A DNA stretch of 25,822 nucleotides. Origin: Syntrophaceae bacterium UBA6252. Its GTDB lineage: Bacteria; Desulfobacterota; Syntrophia; Syntrophales; UBA6807. The stretch is from positions 1-25,822 of the forward strand of contig DJVQ01000010.1 of assembly GCA_002441265.1 (NCBI GenBank), given 5' to 3'. The notes below the pieces were generated by a model. The model did not search any database, was not told where the DNA came from, and saw only the letters and a list, made by a program, of their open reading frames with translations. Shown one piece after another: positions 1 through 8,214 of this stretch. Numbering within the stretch: the first letter of the stretch is position 1; every line of letters begins with the position of its first letter. Position numbers and translations under genes: made by a program.

Positions 1-44
1 TTTCCGCAAGGGAAGGCATCGAACGTAGGGTCTTCCTGTGCAGA

Positions 45-467
45 TTGATCATGGATCGACTGTACCGGGCCGAGGATTTTCTGTGGATCCTGTATAAAAA
101 ACTGTCAACGGAAGAACGGCAGGGAAATAATCAAAGCTCAAAGCGGGATCGTGAAGCAGAAATTTTCAAATCGAAAAAAATGATCGTCTCATTATCAACC
201 AAACATCCCCTTTCAATCTACGGATTGCCCGTTCTCATTGTCAACGGCTGTAAGCAAAGGCCGGATGCCGTCCTTCCCTGCGGAACCACCGCCCGGGATC
301 TTGTACGGCAATTCTTTGAGGACCGGGATCCCGGATCCGGCACATGGGGAGACCGTACACATGAGGCCGTAGAAATGGCCGATGTGTACCTTCGGACCGC
401 GGACCTGTTTCAATGCGAAAATCCCGGAAAGAAAGCCTCCGTACCGGCCATGGAAAAAAGTGCATGA
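45..467 (+). CDS. Doubtful ORF, hypothetical protein (possibly partial at its 5' side)
   Basis: This is a 140-codon open frame that also stays open to the left edge of the window, so it could be the end of a longer gene. The listed start is TTG, with ATG two codons later at 51; neither has a clear ribosome-binding site. The product is polar and charged, with no membrane segment, signal peptide or motif that I recognise. An internal ATG at 180 follows a run of A. It lies in the presumed mobile element upstream of the integrase. It may be a real small accessory gene, a gene remnant, or chance; I lean towards remnant or chance. Confidence 0.2.
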   Translation: MIMDRLYRAEDFLWILYKKLSTEERQGNNQSSKRDREAEIFKSKKMIVSLSTKHPLSIYGLPVLIVNGCKQRPDAVLPCGTTARDLVRQFFEDRDPGSGTWGDRTHEAVEMADVYLRTADLFQCENPGKKASVPAMEKSA

Positions 468-645
468 CATTTTTCCATGAAGGGGAATATCCTGATCGGG
501 ATTTCGCCCATGCCGGACCAATTTGAAAGACCAAATAAAACAAGGGAGGTGAACAAGTCATGATTCTCAGGAAGGGAAAAACCTAGGGAAAGGGTCTGAT
601 CAAGTCAGGGGTCCGGCGAAATGAAGGAACGGAGGTAAGGTAAAC
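468..645. other. Non-coding stretch upstream of integrase
   Basis: No convincing gene lies here. The stretch contains a GGGAGGTG Shine-Dalgarno-like sequence (544-551) followed by an eight-codon open frame (560-586), and then the GGAGGT ribosome-binding site of the integrase at about 631-636. No clear sigma-70 promoter or operator was recognised. Confidence 0.4.
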
Positions 646-1752
646 ATGGCGTGTGTCACAAAGAGGAATGGCCGGTACGTCATAGACTGCTATGACCAGT
701 ACGGCCAGCGGTACAGGAAGACGCTACCCAAGGGGACCACGAAGGAAGAAGCCCGGGGTCTTCTCCAGGAGATTGAAAAGAAGATCAACCGGAGGACCTT
801 CCTTCACGAGAAAAAAGTCCCCACGTTCGGAGAGGTAGCGGACGAATGGTTGAAGTACAAAAAGCAGAATCTCCGGGCTACGACCTGGAACATGTACTCC
901 TACATCTCAAGAGTACATCTTGCAGAATTCAATGAACGGAAAATCACTCTGATCAACACGCGGGACGTTGAAAGGTGGATTTCGAAAAAACAGGATGAGA
1001 AAAAAGCCCTTGAAAGCATCCGGAGATTCATCGTCACCATGAACCAGATTATGAATTTCGCCGTCCGGCATAAGCTGATCGACGCGAATCCGGTTCAAAG
1101 TGCGGAGAAGCCCCGGAAGACCGTTGACGATGACATGAAAAACCAGCTTCGGGTATTGCAGCCGAAGCAGATCCGGAAGTTTATTGAAGCCACGGATGAC
1201 GAAAAGTACCGGCTTATTTTCATGACGGCCATTATGACCGGCATGAGGCAAGGGGAGCTTTTTGGCTTGAAGTGGGAAGACGTGGACTTCAGGAAAAATC
1301 AGATCCATGTCAAACGGTCTTTCAACCACGGGCAATTCTTTTCCCCGAAAACGGCTGGAAGCATTCGATCAATCGACATGTCTCCGGCGCTGTCCCTGGA
1401 ATTGAAGAAGTGGAAGTTAGCCTGTGGTCAAAACAGCCTGGACCTGGTGTTTCCCAATGAGGCCGGGAATCCCATGGACAGCTTGAACATGATGAAACGG
1501 TACTTCTTCCCGGCGCTGAAGAAGGCGGAGTTGCCCCGGATCGTCTTTCACGATTTGAGACACACTTACGCAAGCCTTCTGATTGCTCAGGGAGAGAACA
1601 TCAAGTACATCCAGAACCAGTTGGGTCATGCGACCCCCACGATGACCCTGGACGTTTATGCCCACCTTTTGAAACCCGAAAATCCCGAAGCGGCTCTTAG
1701 ACTTGAAAGGACAATTTTTGATGCGACTGGTCAAAATTTGGTCACAAAATGA
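646..1752 (+). CDS. Tyrosine recombinase / phage-type integrase
   Basis: A 368-residue site-specific recombinase that should integrate and excise the element it belongs to. The N-terminus (about 1-60) resembles the small arm-binding domain of phage integrases, residues about 65-165 form the helical SAM-like core-binding domain, and the rest is catalytic. The expected residues are visible: Arg in TGMRQGE, Lys in SPKTAGS, His-x-x-Arg in HDLRHTYAS, His in QLGHATPTMT and the nucleophile Tyr in LDVYAHLL. Length is normal for the family. The ATG has a good GGAGGT site 9-10 bases upstream. The gene points towards tRNA-Thr and is followed by its own terminator. All catalytic residues are present, so it is probably active. 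No excisionase was recognised beside it. Confidence 0.93.
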   Translation: MACVTKRNGRYVIDCYDQYGQRYRKTLPKGTTKEEARGLLQEIEKKINRRTFLHEKKVPTFGEVADEWLKYKKQNLRATTWNMYSYISRVHLAEFNERKITLINTRDVERWISKKQDEKKALESIRRFIVTMNQIMNFAVRHKLIDANPVQSAEKPRKTVDDDMKNQLRVLQPKQIRKFIEATDDEKYRLIFMTAIMTGMRQGELFGLKWEDVDFRKNQIHVKRSFNHGQFFSPKTAGSIRSIDMSPALSLELKKWKLACGQNSLDLVFPNEAGNPMDSLNMMKRYFFPALKKAELPRIVFHDLRHTYASLLIAQGENIKYIQNQLGHATPTMTLDVYAHLLKPENPEAALRLERTIFDATGQNLVTK

Positions 1753-1754
1753 AA

Positions 1755-1792
1755 AAGGGGTCAGCTTCGTAATCGCTAACCCCTTGATTTTT
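1755..1792 (+). terminator. Rho-independent terminator of the integrase gene
   Basis: Three bases after the integrase stop there is an 11-base stem, AAGGGGTCAGC against GCTAACCCCTT (one mismatch), with a 9-base loop TTCGTAATC and a downstream GATTTTT tract. It separates the integrase from the convergent tRNA gene. The loop equals nine bases of the tRNA-Thr anticodon loop and stem. Confidence 0.8.
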
Positions 1793-1793
1793 C

Positions 1794-1869
<76 letters not shown>

Positions 1870-1879
1870 GGTGAACTGC

Positions 1880-1908
1880 TTAATACCCGAAGAAAGGGGG
1901 ATTGTCAA
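1880..1908 (-). promoter_or_regulatory. Sigma-70 promoter of tRNA-Thr
   Basis: Minus strand: TTGACA (1908-1903), a 17-base spacer and TATTAA (1885-1880). Predicted transcription starts near 1873, only a few bases before the mature tRNA 5' end. The near-consensus elements and spacing fit a stable-RNA promoter. Confidence 0.8.
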
Positions 1909-1932
1909 GAGATCCCTGTCCTTCCTCCCGCT

Positions 1933-1976
1933 CCGCCGTTCCGATGCGGCGGTGGGACGGCCCCTGTCCGGGGGCC
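1933..1976 (-). terminator. Two GC-rich hairpins after hypE, possible operon end
   Basis: Two inverted repeats follow the hypE stop on the minus strand: GGCCCC/GGGGCC at 1959-1976 and CCGCCG/CGGCGG at 1933-1952. Neither is followed by a T run, so they may act as a weak or Rho-assisted terminator, or protect the 3' end of the transcript. Confidence 0.35.
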
Positions 1977-1980
1977 GGGA

Positions 1981-2991
1981 TCAGCAGATCCTGGGGACCA
2001 GTTCCCCCGTGGGCAGATCGATTTCCCGGGAGCCGCCGAAGGCGTTGTTCAGGACGAGCCGGCCCGGGCCGTGTTCCAGCACCCGCCCGATGACGGCGCC
2101 GTCCTTCCCCAGGGGATGGGATTTCATGGCTTTCAGGACCTGAGGGGCATCCTCCTCAGGGCAGAAAAGGACGAGCTTCCCCTCGTTGGCGAGGAATATG
2201 GCCTCGATGCCCATGATTTCGCAGATGCCCCGGACCTCGTCGCGCAGCGGGATGTCCTTTTCCTCCATCGTCATTTCGAATCCCGAGCGGGCGGCGATCT
2301 CGGCGAGGATCCCCCCGAGGCCGCCCCGGGTGGCGTCCCTCATGGCGTGCACGCGGGGCGAGGCTTCCAGGAGGGATTCCACGAGCCCGTTCAGGGGGGC
2401 CGAGTCGGATTTCAGGGCCGTCGACAGGGTCAGCTCTTCCCGGCTCGCCAGGATGGCCGCCCCGTGGTCCCCGATGAAGCCGCTCACGAGGATCGCGTCT
2501 CCGGGCCGGATGCTTCCGACGGCGAGCGGGGCGGGATAACGGATTTCCCCGATGCCCGCCGTGTTGATGAACATCCCGTCCGCGGCGCCCCGGGGAACCA
2601 CCTTCGTGTCTCCCGTGGCGATGAACACGCCGGCGTCGGCGGCCGCGCGGCCGAGGGACTTGACGATCCGCTCCAGGTCGTTCATGGGAAAGCCCTCTTC
2701 GAGGATGAAGGCGGCGCTGAGAAACAGGGGCCGTCCTCCCGCCACGGCGAGGTCGTTGATGGTCCCGTGAACGGCAAGCGAGCCGATGTCGCCGCCCGGA
2801 AAGAAAATGGGATTCACCACGTAGGAATCGGTGGTGAAGCAGTACCGCTTTCCGTTCAGATTGAAGACGGCGCTGTCCTCGAGACGGTCCAGGCAGGGGT
2901 TCTTGAGATGGGGAAGAAAAGTCTCCGTGACGAGTTCGTTCGAGAGAAGACCGCCGCTGCCGTGCTCCAGGAGAATCCTGTCGTGTTTCAT
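1981..2991 (-). CDS. hypE: Hydrogenase maturation protein HypE (carbamoyl dehydratase)
   Basis: A 336-residue HypE. It receives a carbamoyl group from HypF on its C-terminal cysteine and dehydrates it with ATP to a thiocyanate, the source of the CN ligands of the [NiFe] site. The protein belongs to the PurM/SelD-like ATP-binding fold. The N-terminal HGSGG motif, DSAVF, the TTDSYVVNP segment and the glycine-rich RDATRGGLGG segment are all visible. The chain ends in PRIC, the invariant tail with the acceptor Cys as last residue. Its ATG overlaps the hypF stop as ATGA, so the two are translationally coupled. It is the last gene of the maturation operon. Confidence 0.97.
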   Translation of the reverse strand: MKHDRILLEHGSGGLLSNELVTETFLPHLKNPCLDRLEDSAVFNLNGKRYCFTTDSYVVNPIFFPGGDIGSLAVHGTINDLAVAGGRPLFLSAAFILEEGFPMNDLERIVKSLGRAAADAGVFIATGDTKVVPRGAADGMFINTAGIGEIRYPAPLAVGSIRPGDAILVSGFIGDHGAAILASREELTLSTALKSDSAPLNGLVESLLEASPRVHAMRDATRGGLGGILAEIAARSGFEMTMEEKDIPLRDEVRGICEIMGIEAIFLANEGKLVLFCPEEDAPQVLKAMKSHPLGKDGAVIGRVLEHGPGRLVLNNAFGGSREIDLPTGELVPRIC

Positions 2992-5366
2992 CCCGTGATC
3001 CTTTCCTTACCGGTTTTTCCGCCGTCATTTTCCATGCGGGCCCCCGCGACGACCGCCTGTCCCAGGGCGATCCCGCCGTCGTTGGTCGGGACCCTGCGGT
3101 GAAAGAAAACCCTGAATCCCTTTTCCTCGAGCCGTTCCATGAGACCGGACAGGAGGATGCGGTTCTGGAAGCAGCCCCCGCTCAGGACGACCCGGTCGAG
3201 CCCCGTTCTTTCGCTGAGGATGACGGTCATGGAGAGAAGGGCCTCGATGACCGTCCGGTGAAACGCGAGGGCGAGAACGTCGATCCCTTCGCCGGCCCGC
3301 CTGCCCTCCATGAGGGCCGGGAGGACCGGCGTCAGGTCGAGCAGGCAGGTCTCCTGCCCCGCATCGATGGTGTAGGGGAGCGTCCGGCCGTCCGTTTTTC
3401 CGGCCTTTTCCGCCAGGCCTTCCAGTTCCATGGCGGCCTGGCCCTCGAAGGCAACCTTCCGCCGGATGCCGAGGGCCGCCGCGGCGCCGTCGAAAACCCG
3501 GCCCAGGCTCGAAGCCTCGGGGCTGTTCAGCCTTTTGTCGAGAATCTTTTCGAAGAGGGCCGGCCGGAAGCCGGGGGGCAGGATTCCCGCCGCACCGGCG
3601 GCGGAAAGGGCCTCTTTCCCCTGGAGATCCCAGAGCATTCCGAGGACGATGCGCCAGGGTTCCCGGATGGCCGCCTCGCCGCCGGGGAGGGGAAAATATC
3701 GGTGATGCCCCGGACGCCGGAAGTCCAGTTCGCTGGCGACGAGAAACTCGCACCCCCAGATCCGCCCGTCGGTTCCGTAGCCGGTCCCGTCCATGGAAAG
3801 GCCGATGACCTCGCCGGAAAGCCCGTTTTCGGCCATGGCGCTGACGATGTGGGCGTGGTGGTGCTGAACGGGGATGACCGTTTCCCGCTTCAGGCTTTCC
3901 GCCGCGAGGGTGGAATAGTATCCCGGGTGGAGGTCCCGTGCCACCACCGCCGGGCGGCACTCGGTGATCCGTTCCATGAGGGCCAGCGCCTCCCGGTGGA
4001 AGTCCCGGGCCTGGGGGGTGGCGAGGTCGCCGATGTGGGGGCTCAGAAAGGCGTGATGCCCCTTGAGAATGCACAGGGTCGACTTGAGATGGGGTCCCAG
4101 GGCGAGGACGGCGGGATAGTTCCGTTCCAGGCGGACGGGGGCGGGCGCGTACCCCCGGGACCGTCTCAGGAACGCCGGTCCGGAGGGGAAGACGGCGGCC
4201 ACGGAATCGTCGCACCGGACGAGGATCTCCCGGTCGTGGTCCAGCCATGCGTCGGCGATTCCCGCAAGCCGGCTGATCGCCTCGTCGTTCTTGATGCAGA
4301 TCGGTTCGTCGGTCATGTTGCCGCTCGTCATGACCAGGGCGCGAAAGGGCTCCCGGAGGAGGAGATGGTGGATCGGCGTGTAGGGAAGCATGATTCCAAA
4401 GGTGGAAACACCGGGCGAGATGCTTTCCGACAGGCCGGCCCCTTCCCTCTTCGGGACGAGAACGATGGGCCGTGCCGGCGACAGGAGCAGGTCGCGGTCC
4501 TCCCCGGAGAGAAGGGCGATCCGCTGCGCCGCCTCGAGATCCCGGACCATGAGGGCAAGCGGCTTGTCCTCCCGGCACTTGCGGAACCGAAGCCGGCTGA
4601 CCGCCTCGTCGTTCGCTCCGTCGACGGCCAGGTGATACCCCCCGAGGCCCTTGACGGCCACGATGCGGCCCTCCCGCAGGAGCCGGGCGGCGCCTTCGAT
4701 GGGGTCCGCACACGCCACGGGGGTTCCCGTTCCGTCCAGGAGGCGCACCCGGGGACCGCACCGCGGGCAGGCGTTCGGTTCGGCGTGAAACCGCCGGTCC
4801 TCGGGATCCTCGTATTCCTTCAGGCAGTCCGGGCACAGGGGAAAGACGTCCATGGACGTCTTTTCACGGTCGTAGGGGATGTCCCGGATGATGGTGAGAC
4901 GGGGCCCGCAGTGGGTGCAGTTGATGAAGGGGTACCGGTACCGCCGGTCGGCGGGGTCGAAAAGCTCCCGGAGGCAGTCGGCGCAGGTGGCCGTGTCCGG
5001 CGAGATGTGGACGTCACCGCGCCGCCCGTCTACGCTCGGGATGATGCGGAAGGAAATGTCCCCAAGACCGGAAGCGGGAAGAGCCTCTTCCGTCACTTCG
5101 GAGATCCGGGCGAGCGGAGGCAGGGCCTTAGTGACGGACGGAAGAAACGCCGCCAGCCGTTCGACCGGTCCTTCCACTTCGACGACGACGCCGTCCCCGC
5201 GGTTCTGGACGAACCCCCCGAGCCCCAGGTGCGTGGCCGTCCGGTAGATGAACGGCCGAAACCCCACCCCCTGGACGATTCCCTTGAAAAGGAAGCGGTT
5301 TCTCCCCCTTTCCTCAGGATTTCCGAAATTCCTCCACCTGTCGTTCGATCCAGCGGGCCCACGCAT
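2988..5366 (-). CDS. hypF: Carbamoyltransferase HypF
   Basis: A 792-residue HypF that uses carbamoyl phosphate and ATP to make carbamoyl-adenylate and loads the HypE C-terminal Cys. Domains in order: acylphosphatase-like (about 24-112, KGIVQGVGFRPFIYR); a double zinc finger with CxxC pairs at Cys128/131, 150/153, 178/181 and 200/203; a YrdC/Sua5-like domain (about 220-400); and a Kae1-like carbamoyltransferase domain with VQHHHAHIVSA, MDGTGYGTDG, LSGGCFQNRIL and the final DGGIALGQ. The ATG at 5366 has a GGGAGAAGG site but lies 53 bases inside the end of hypB, giving about 22 extra residues before the usual N-terminus. No other AUG, GUG or UUG is suitably placed, so I keep it. Confidence 0.96.
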   Translation of the reverse strand: MRGPAGSNDRWRNFGNPEERGRNRFLFKGIVQGVGFRPFIYRTATHLGLGGFVQNRGDGVVVEVEGPVERLAAFLPSVTKALPPLARISEVTEEALPASGLGDISFRIIPSVDGRRGDVHISPDTATCADCLRELFDPADRRYRYPFINCTHCGPRLTIIRDIPYDREKTSMDVFPLCPDCLKEYEDPEDRRFHAEPNACPRCGPRVRLLDGTGTPVACADPIEGAARLLREGRIVAVKGLGGYHLAVDGANDEAVSRLRFRKCREDKPLALMVRDLEAAQRIALLSGEDRDLLLSPARPIVLVPKREGAGLSESISPGVSTFGIMLPYTPIHHLLLREPFRALVMTSGNMTDEPICIKNDEAISRLAGIADAWLDHDREILVRCDDSVAAVFPSGPAFLRRSRGYAPAPVRLERNYPAVLALGPHLKSTLCILKGHHAFLSPHIGDLATPQARDFHREALALMERITECRPAVVARDLHPGYYSTLAAESLKRETVIPVQHHHAHIVSAMAENGLSGEVIGLSMDGTGYGTDGRIWGCEFLVASELDFRRPGHHRYFPLPGGEAAIREPWRIVLGMLWDLQGKEALSAAGAAGILPPGFRPALFEKILDKRLNSPEASSLGRVFDGAAAALGIRRKVAFEGQAAMELEGLAEKAGKTDGRTLPYTIDAGQETCLLDLTPVLPALMEGRRAGEGIDVLALAFHRTVIEALLSMTVILSERTGLDRVVLSGGCFQNRILLSGLMERLEEKGFRVFFHRRVPTNDGGIALGQAVVAGARMENDGGKTGKERITG

Positions 5367-5976
5367 CGAAGCCTTCTCCCGTTTTGCAGGAAACCGGGAA
5401 TATCTCCAGTTTCGGATTCAGGGTCAGGGCGTCCTTCCTGGCCTTTGCCATATCGAAATCCACGTAGGGGAGGAGATCGATCTTGTTCAGGATCAGGGCC
5501 GCCGACTCCTGGAACATGAGCGGATACTTGGCGGGCTTGTCCGATCCCTCGGGGGTGCTGAGGAGCATGATCTTGACGTTTTCGCCGATCCGGAACTCGG
5601 CGGGACAGACCAGGTTGCCCACGTTCTCGCAGATGAGGAGGTCGACGTTGTCCAGGTCCAGGGCCGGGAGGGCGTCCCGGACCATGTTGCCGTCGATATG
5701 GCATGCGCCGCCCGTGTTGATCTGAACGACGGGAATGCCGTGCCGGGCCACCCGGTCGGCGTCGCAGGTGTCCTGGATGTCCCCCTCGATGACGGCCATG
5801 CGGAACCGGTCCCGGAGGGCCTCGATCGTCCGCTCCACCAGGGTGGTTTTCCCGGCTCCCGGCGAACTCATGAGGTTGAACACGTAAATGTTCTTTTCGT
5901 CGAACAGCCTCCGGTTTTCCCGGGCGATCCGCTCGTTGGCGTCGAGAATGTCCTTTACCACCTGAACTGTCGTCAA
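5314..5976 (-). CDS. hypB: Hydrogenase nickel incorporation GTPase HypB
   Basis: A 220-residue G3E-family GTPase that with HypA inserts nickel into the hydrogenase large subunit. The P-loop SSPGAGKTT and the metal-site segments GGACHIDG and GNLVCPAEF are present, as is the NKIDL base-recognition motif. The start is TTG at 5976, preceded by GGAGGAGG and overlapping the hypD stop as TTGA. A longer open frame runs upstream in the same phase, but it lies inside hypD and is not plausible protein. The N-terminal CxxCGC motif and histidine-rich stretch of some HypB proteins are absent, so this one probably lacks nickel storage capacity. Its 3' end overlaps hypF. Confidence 0.95.
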   Translation of the reverse strand: MTTVQVVKDILDANERIARENRRLFDEKNIYVFNLMSSPGAGKTTLVERTIEALRDRFRMAVIEGDIQDTCDADRVARHGIPVVQINTGGACHIDGNMVRDALPALDLDNVDLLICENVGNLVCPAEFRIGENVKIMLLSTPEGSDKPAKYPLMFQESAALILNKIDLLPYVDFDMAKARKDALTLNPKLEIFPVSCKTGEGFDAWARWIERQVEEFRKS

Positions 5977-7085
5977 GGTTCCTCCTCCCTCTCCCTGTGA
6001 TATTTGAAATAGGCCGCGCAGGTTCCCTCCGAGGAAACCATGCAGGGTCCCAGGGGATTTCGCGGATTGCAGCGAACGCGGAAAAGCGGGCACTGGGACG
6101 GCCGTATCGCCCCCCGGAGAACGGTCCCGCAGGCGCATCCCCGCACCTCCTCCGAACGGATGTCGGGGAAGCTGAACCGCTTTGCGGCGTCCAGCGGGCG
6201 GTAGGGCTCCCGGATGCGAAGGCCGCTTCCGTCCATGCTCCCGAGACCCCGCCACAGGGCGGGGCCGGGCTCGAACACCTGTTCCATGAGCGCCAGGGCC
6301 CGGGGATTTCCCTCGGGGCTCACCGCCCGGGTATACTGGATCTCCACCTTTCTTTGCCCCCCGTCGATCTGCCGGAGGATCATGAGGATCCCCTCCAGGA
6401 TGTCCACGGGTTCGAATCCCGTGATGACGGCGGACGCCCCCGCCTGTTCCGGGAGAAAGCCGTATGCCTTTGCCCCGATGATGGTGCTCACGTGGCCGGG
6501 GCACAGAAAGCCGTCTAGCTTCAACTCCGGGTCCTCCACGAGGGCTTTCATGGCCGGCGGGATCAGCTTGTGGACGGAAAAAACGGTGAGGTTGTCCAGA
6601 TTCCGTTCCCGCGCCCGGAGGATCAGGGACGCCGCCGCCGGGGCCGTCGTCTCGAACCCGATGCCCATGAAGACCACTTCCTGAGACCGGTTCTTCTCCG
6701 CCAGGGCGAGCACGTCCGCCGGGGACAGGACCACCCGGACGTCCGCCCCGTCCGCCCGGAGCTTCTGGAGGGTGACGCCTTTCGTTCCGGGAACCCGGAG
6801 CATGTCTCCGAACGTGGCGAAGAGCACGCCCTCCCGCCCCGCCAGATGAAGCGCCCGGTCCACGTCCTCGATGGCGGTGACGCAGACGGGACATCCCGGG
6901 CCGGACACGAGACGGATTCCGGCGGGAAGGAGCTTCCTGAGGCCGAAACGGCCGATGGCCACGGTATGGGTTCCGCAGACCTCCATGACGGTCACGGGCC
7001 TGCCGATCCGTTCCCCCGTTTTTTCGATGCCCTTCAGGAGCCCTCGAATGAGATCGGGGTCCCGGAATTCGTCAATAAATTTCAT
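5973..7085 (-). CDS. hypD: Hydrogenase maturation protein HypD
   Basis: A 370-residue iron-sulfur protein that, with HypC, forms the scaffold on which the Fe(CN)2CO unit is assembled. Recognisable motifs are MEVCGTHTVAIGRFGL near the N-terminus, SGPGCPVCVT, GFETTAP, and the C-terminal cysteine cluster region GCACGTVLRG and PSQCPLFRVRCNP. I start it at ATG 7085 (MKFIDEFRDP), which overlaps the end of hypC by 14 bases. The longer open frame upstream lies antiphase inside hypC. The length is typical. Its stop overlaps the hypB TTG start. Confidence 0.96.
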   Translation of the reverse strand: MKFIDEFRDPDLIRGLLKGIEKTGERIGRPVTVMEVCGTHTVAIGRFGLRKLLPAGIRLVSGPGCPVCVTAIEDVDRALHLAGREGVLFATFGDMLRVPGTKGVTLQKLRADGADVRVVLSPADVLALAEKNRSQEVVFMGIGFETTAPAAASLILRARERNLDNLTVFSVHKLIPPAMKALVEDPELKLDGFLCPGHVSTIIGAKAYGFLPEQAGASAVITGFEPVDILEGILMILRQIDGGQRKVEIQYTRAVSPEGNPRALALMEQVFEPGPALWRGLGSMDGSGLRIREPYRPLDAAKRFSFPDIRSEEVRGCACGTVLRGAIRPSQCPLFRVRCNPRNPLGPCMVSSEGTCAAYFKYHREREEEP

Positions 7086-7302
7086 TGCGGATGAGTTCCC
7101 TGAGAAATTCCAGTTTTTCCAGGGCGACGGCTTCATCCAGCCTGTGGATGGCGTATCCCGCATGGCACAGGACGTAGTCCCCCACGGCGACCTCCTGGTC
7201 CACGAGATCGAGGCAGGCCTCCCTCCGGACACCGTTCACGTCGATGAGGGCGAAACCGTCCTCGGAGATGGAGAGCACTTTCCCGGGAAATCCGATACAC
7301 AT
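7072..7302 (-). CDS. hypC: Hydrogenase assembly chaperone HypC
   Basis: A 76-residue HypC/HybG-family chaperone. It carries the Fe(CN)2CO precursor with HypD and then delivers it to the large subunit. The N-terminus is MCIGFPGKV, with the essential Cys2 that appears after Met removal, followed by the compact OB-like core and the VGDYVLCHAGYAIHRLD segment typical of the family. It sits between hypA (10 bases away) and hypD (14-base overlap). Confidence 0.95.
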   Translation of the reverse strand: MCIGFPGKVLSISEDGFALIDVNGVRREACLDLVDQEVAVGDYVLCHAGYAIHRLDEAVALEKLEFLRELIRNEIY

Positions 7303-7312
7303 AAATCCGCTC

Positions 7313-7654
7313 CTAATCCACGTCCATTTCCAGGAACCGGAGTTCCTCGTTTCCTCCCGTCACGAGGACGTCGCCGCCGCACAGGGGACATTGGGAGGTA
7401 AACCCGTCCACGGTGCTGTCCCGTCCGCAGTCCAGGCAGGAGACAATCACGGGGAGGATGTCGAATTCCAGGGCCGCCCCTTCCGCCGGCATTCCCCGGG
7501 AGGCCACGTCGAAGGCGAAACGGAGCGCCGCCGGTTCGATGCCGCCGAGACGTCCGAAGGAAAGCCTGACGGTGTTCACTTTCCGGAACTTCCCGCCGTC
7601 CCGGTATTCCTCGATGATATCGAGGAGAGACTGGACGAGGGAGAGTTCATGCAT
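7313..7654 (-). CDS. hypA: Hydrogenase nickel incorporation protein HypA
   Basis: A 113-residue HypA that binds nickel through its N-terminal MHELSL (His2) and zinc through two CxxC pairs, CLDC and CPLC, in the C-terminal half. It hands nickel over together with HypB. Length and layout are those of the family. Its ATG lies 8 bases inside the end of the protease gene, so translation is likely coupled. The stop is TAG just before hypC. Confidence 0.96.
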   Translation of the reverse strand: MHELSLVQSLLDIIEEYRDGGKFRKVNTVRLSFGRLGGIEPAALRFAFDVASRGMPAEGAALEFDILPVIVSCLDCGRDSTVDGFTSQCPLCGGDVLVTGGNEELRFLEMDVD

Positions 7655-8138
7655 GGCGCCGTTCCTCCGGAACGATCCCCTGACGGCCGAGCTCCTCGAG
7701 GAGGAGCCGCTCGAAAAGGGGAAATTTCTCCTCCATGAGGGGGGTCATCTCGAGATCCAGGTTCCCCCAGGACTTGGGAACGATGCACAGGAAGAAAACT
7801 TCCGGCTCCTCTCCCATGAGATCCGCCTGGCACAGGACATGGGCGAACTCCACCTCGTGGGCCGATGTGGGCGGCGGCATGTACAGCGCCATTTCCTCCC
7901 TGCCGAAACGATACACCGATCCCGGTTCGTCGTCCAGCCGGATGGCGTCGATGACGACGGCCTTTTCACATTCGGTGAGCACGGGCAGGAGCCCGTATCC
8001 GAGGGTGCCGCCGTCCACGACCTCCACTCCCGGCGGAAGGGAGTGCCGTTTTTCGAACCAGCGCACGAAATGGACGCCGAATCCTTCATCGCCGAGAAGA
8101 ACGTTTCCAAGCCCCAGGATGATCAGCTTTCTTTTCAA
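7647..8138 (-). CDS. hyaD: Hydrogenase maturation endopeptidase (HyaD/HybD type, peptidase M52)
   Basis: A 163-residue protease that removes the C-terminal tail of the hydrogenase large subunit once nickel is in place. It begins with the signature LGLGNVLLGDEGFG (the Glu of DEG is a nickel-sensing ligand), followed by VIDA and SAHE, whose Asp and His complete the metal site of the family. The start is TTG at 8138. Its GGGAG site is unusually close, about two bases away, so initiation may be weak or start slightly elsewhere. It lies just after a strong hairpin terminator and opens the maturation gene series. The hyaD name is by function; hybD or hynC would be equally possible. Confidence 0.93.
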   Translation of the reverse strand: MKRKLIILGLGNVLLGDEGFGVHFVRWFEKRHSLPPGVEVVDGGTLGYGLLPVLTECEKAVVIDAIRLDDEPGSVYRFGREEMALYMPPPTSAHEVEFAHVLCQADLMGEEPEVFFLCIVPKSWGNLDLEMTPLMEEKFPLFERLLLEELGRQGIVPEERRHA

Positions 8139-8153
8139 AGCTCCCGTCCCTTG

Positions 8154-8185
8154 AAAAAGGGGGGCGGATTCCGCCCCCCTTTTCT
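8154..8185 (-). terminator. Strong hairpin terminator inside the hydrogenase locus (bidirectional form)
   Basis: AAAAGGGGGGCGG and CCGCCCCCCTTTT form a near-perfect stem with a three-base loop and T runs on both strands. On the minus strand it lies between the cytochrome b gene and the maturation protease gene. It should end or attenuate transcription from the structural genes before the maturation genes. Confidence 0.85.
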
Positions 8186-8214
8186 CTTATAACGTATCTT
8201 GTTTACCCGATCAA
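8186..8214 (-). promoter_or_regulatory. Candidate promoter for the maturation genes
   Basis: Minus strand TTGATC (8214-8209), a 17-base spacer and TATAAG (8191-8186). Transcription would begin near 8179, inside the 5' arm of the terminator, so the hairpin would be shortened in such transcripts. It partly overlaps the end of the cytochrome b gene. The -10 is close to consensus and the -35 is weak. Confidence 0.3.

Larger units (their letters stand above)
1..1793. mobile_element. Edge of an integrated genetic element at a tRNA-Thr gene (partial)
   Basis: A tyrosine recombinase gene ends about 40 bases from the 3' end of a tRNA-Thr gene. This is the usual arrangement of an integrative element or genomic island that uses a tRNA 3' end as attachment site. 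The DNA to the left (1-645) is poorly coding and its base composition looks less GC-rich than the hydrogenase locus to the right of the tRNA. The element would extend left of the window, so its other end and the duplicated attachment core cannot be seen. No second copy of the tRNA 3' segment was found in 1-1790. Element type is unknown. Confidence 0.5.

Noticed and set aside
3099..5519. An 806-codon plus-strand frame opposite hypF
   Set aside because: Shadow of hypF. The opposite strand encodes all four HypF domains.
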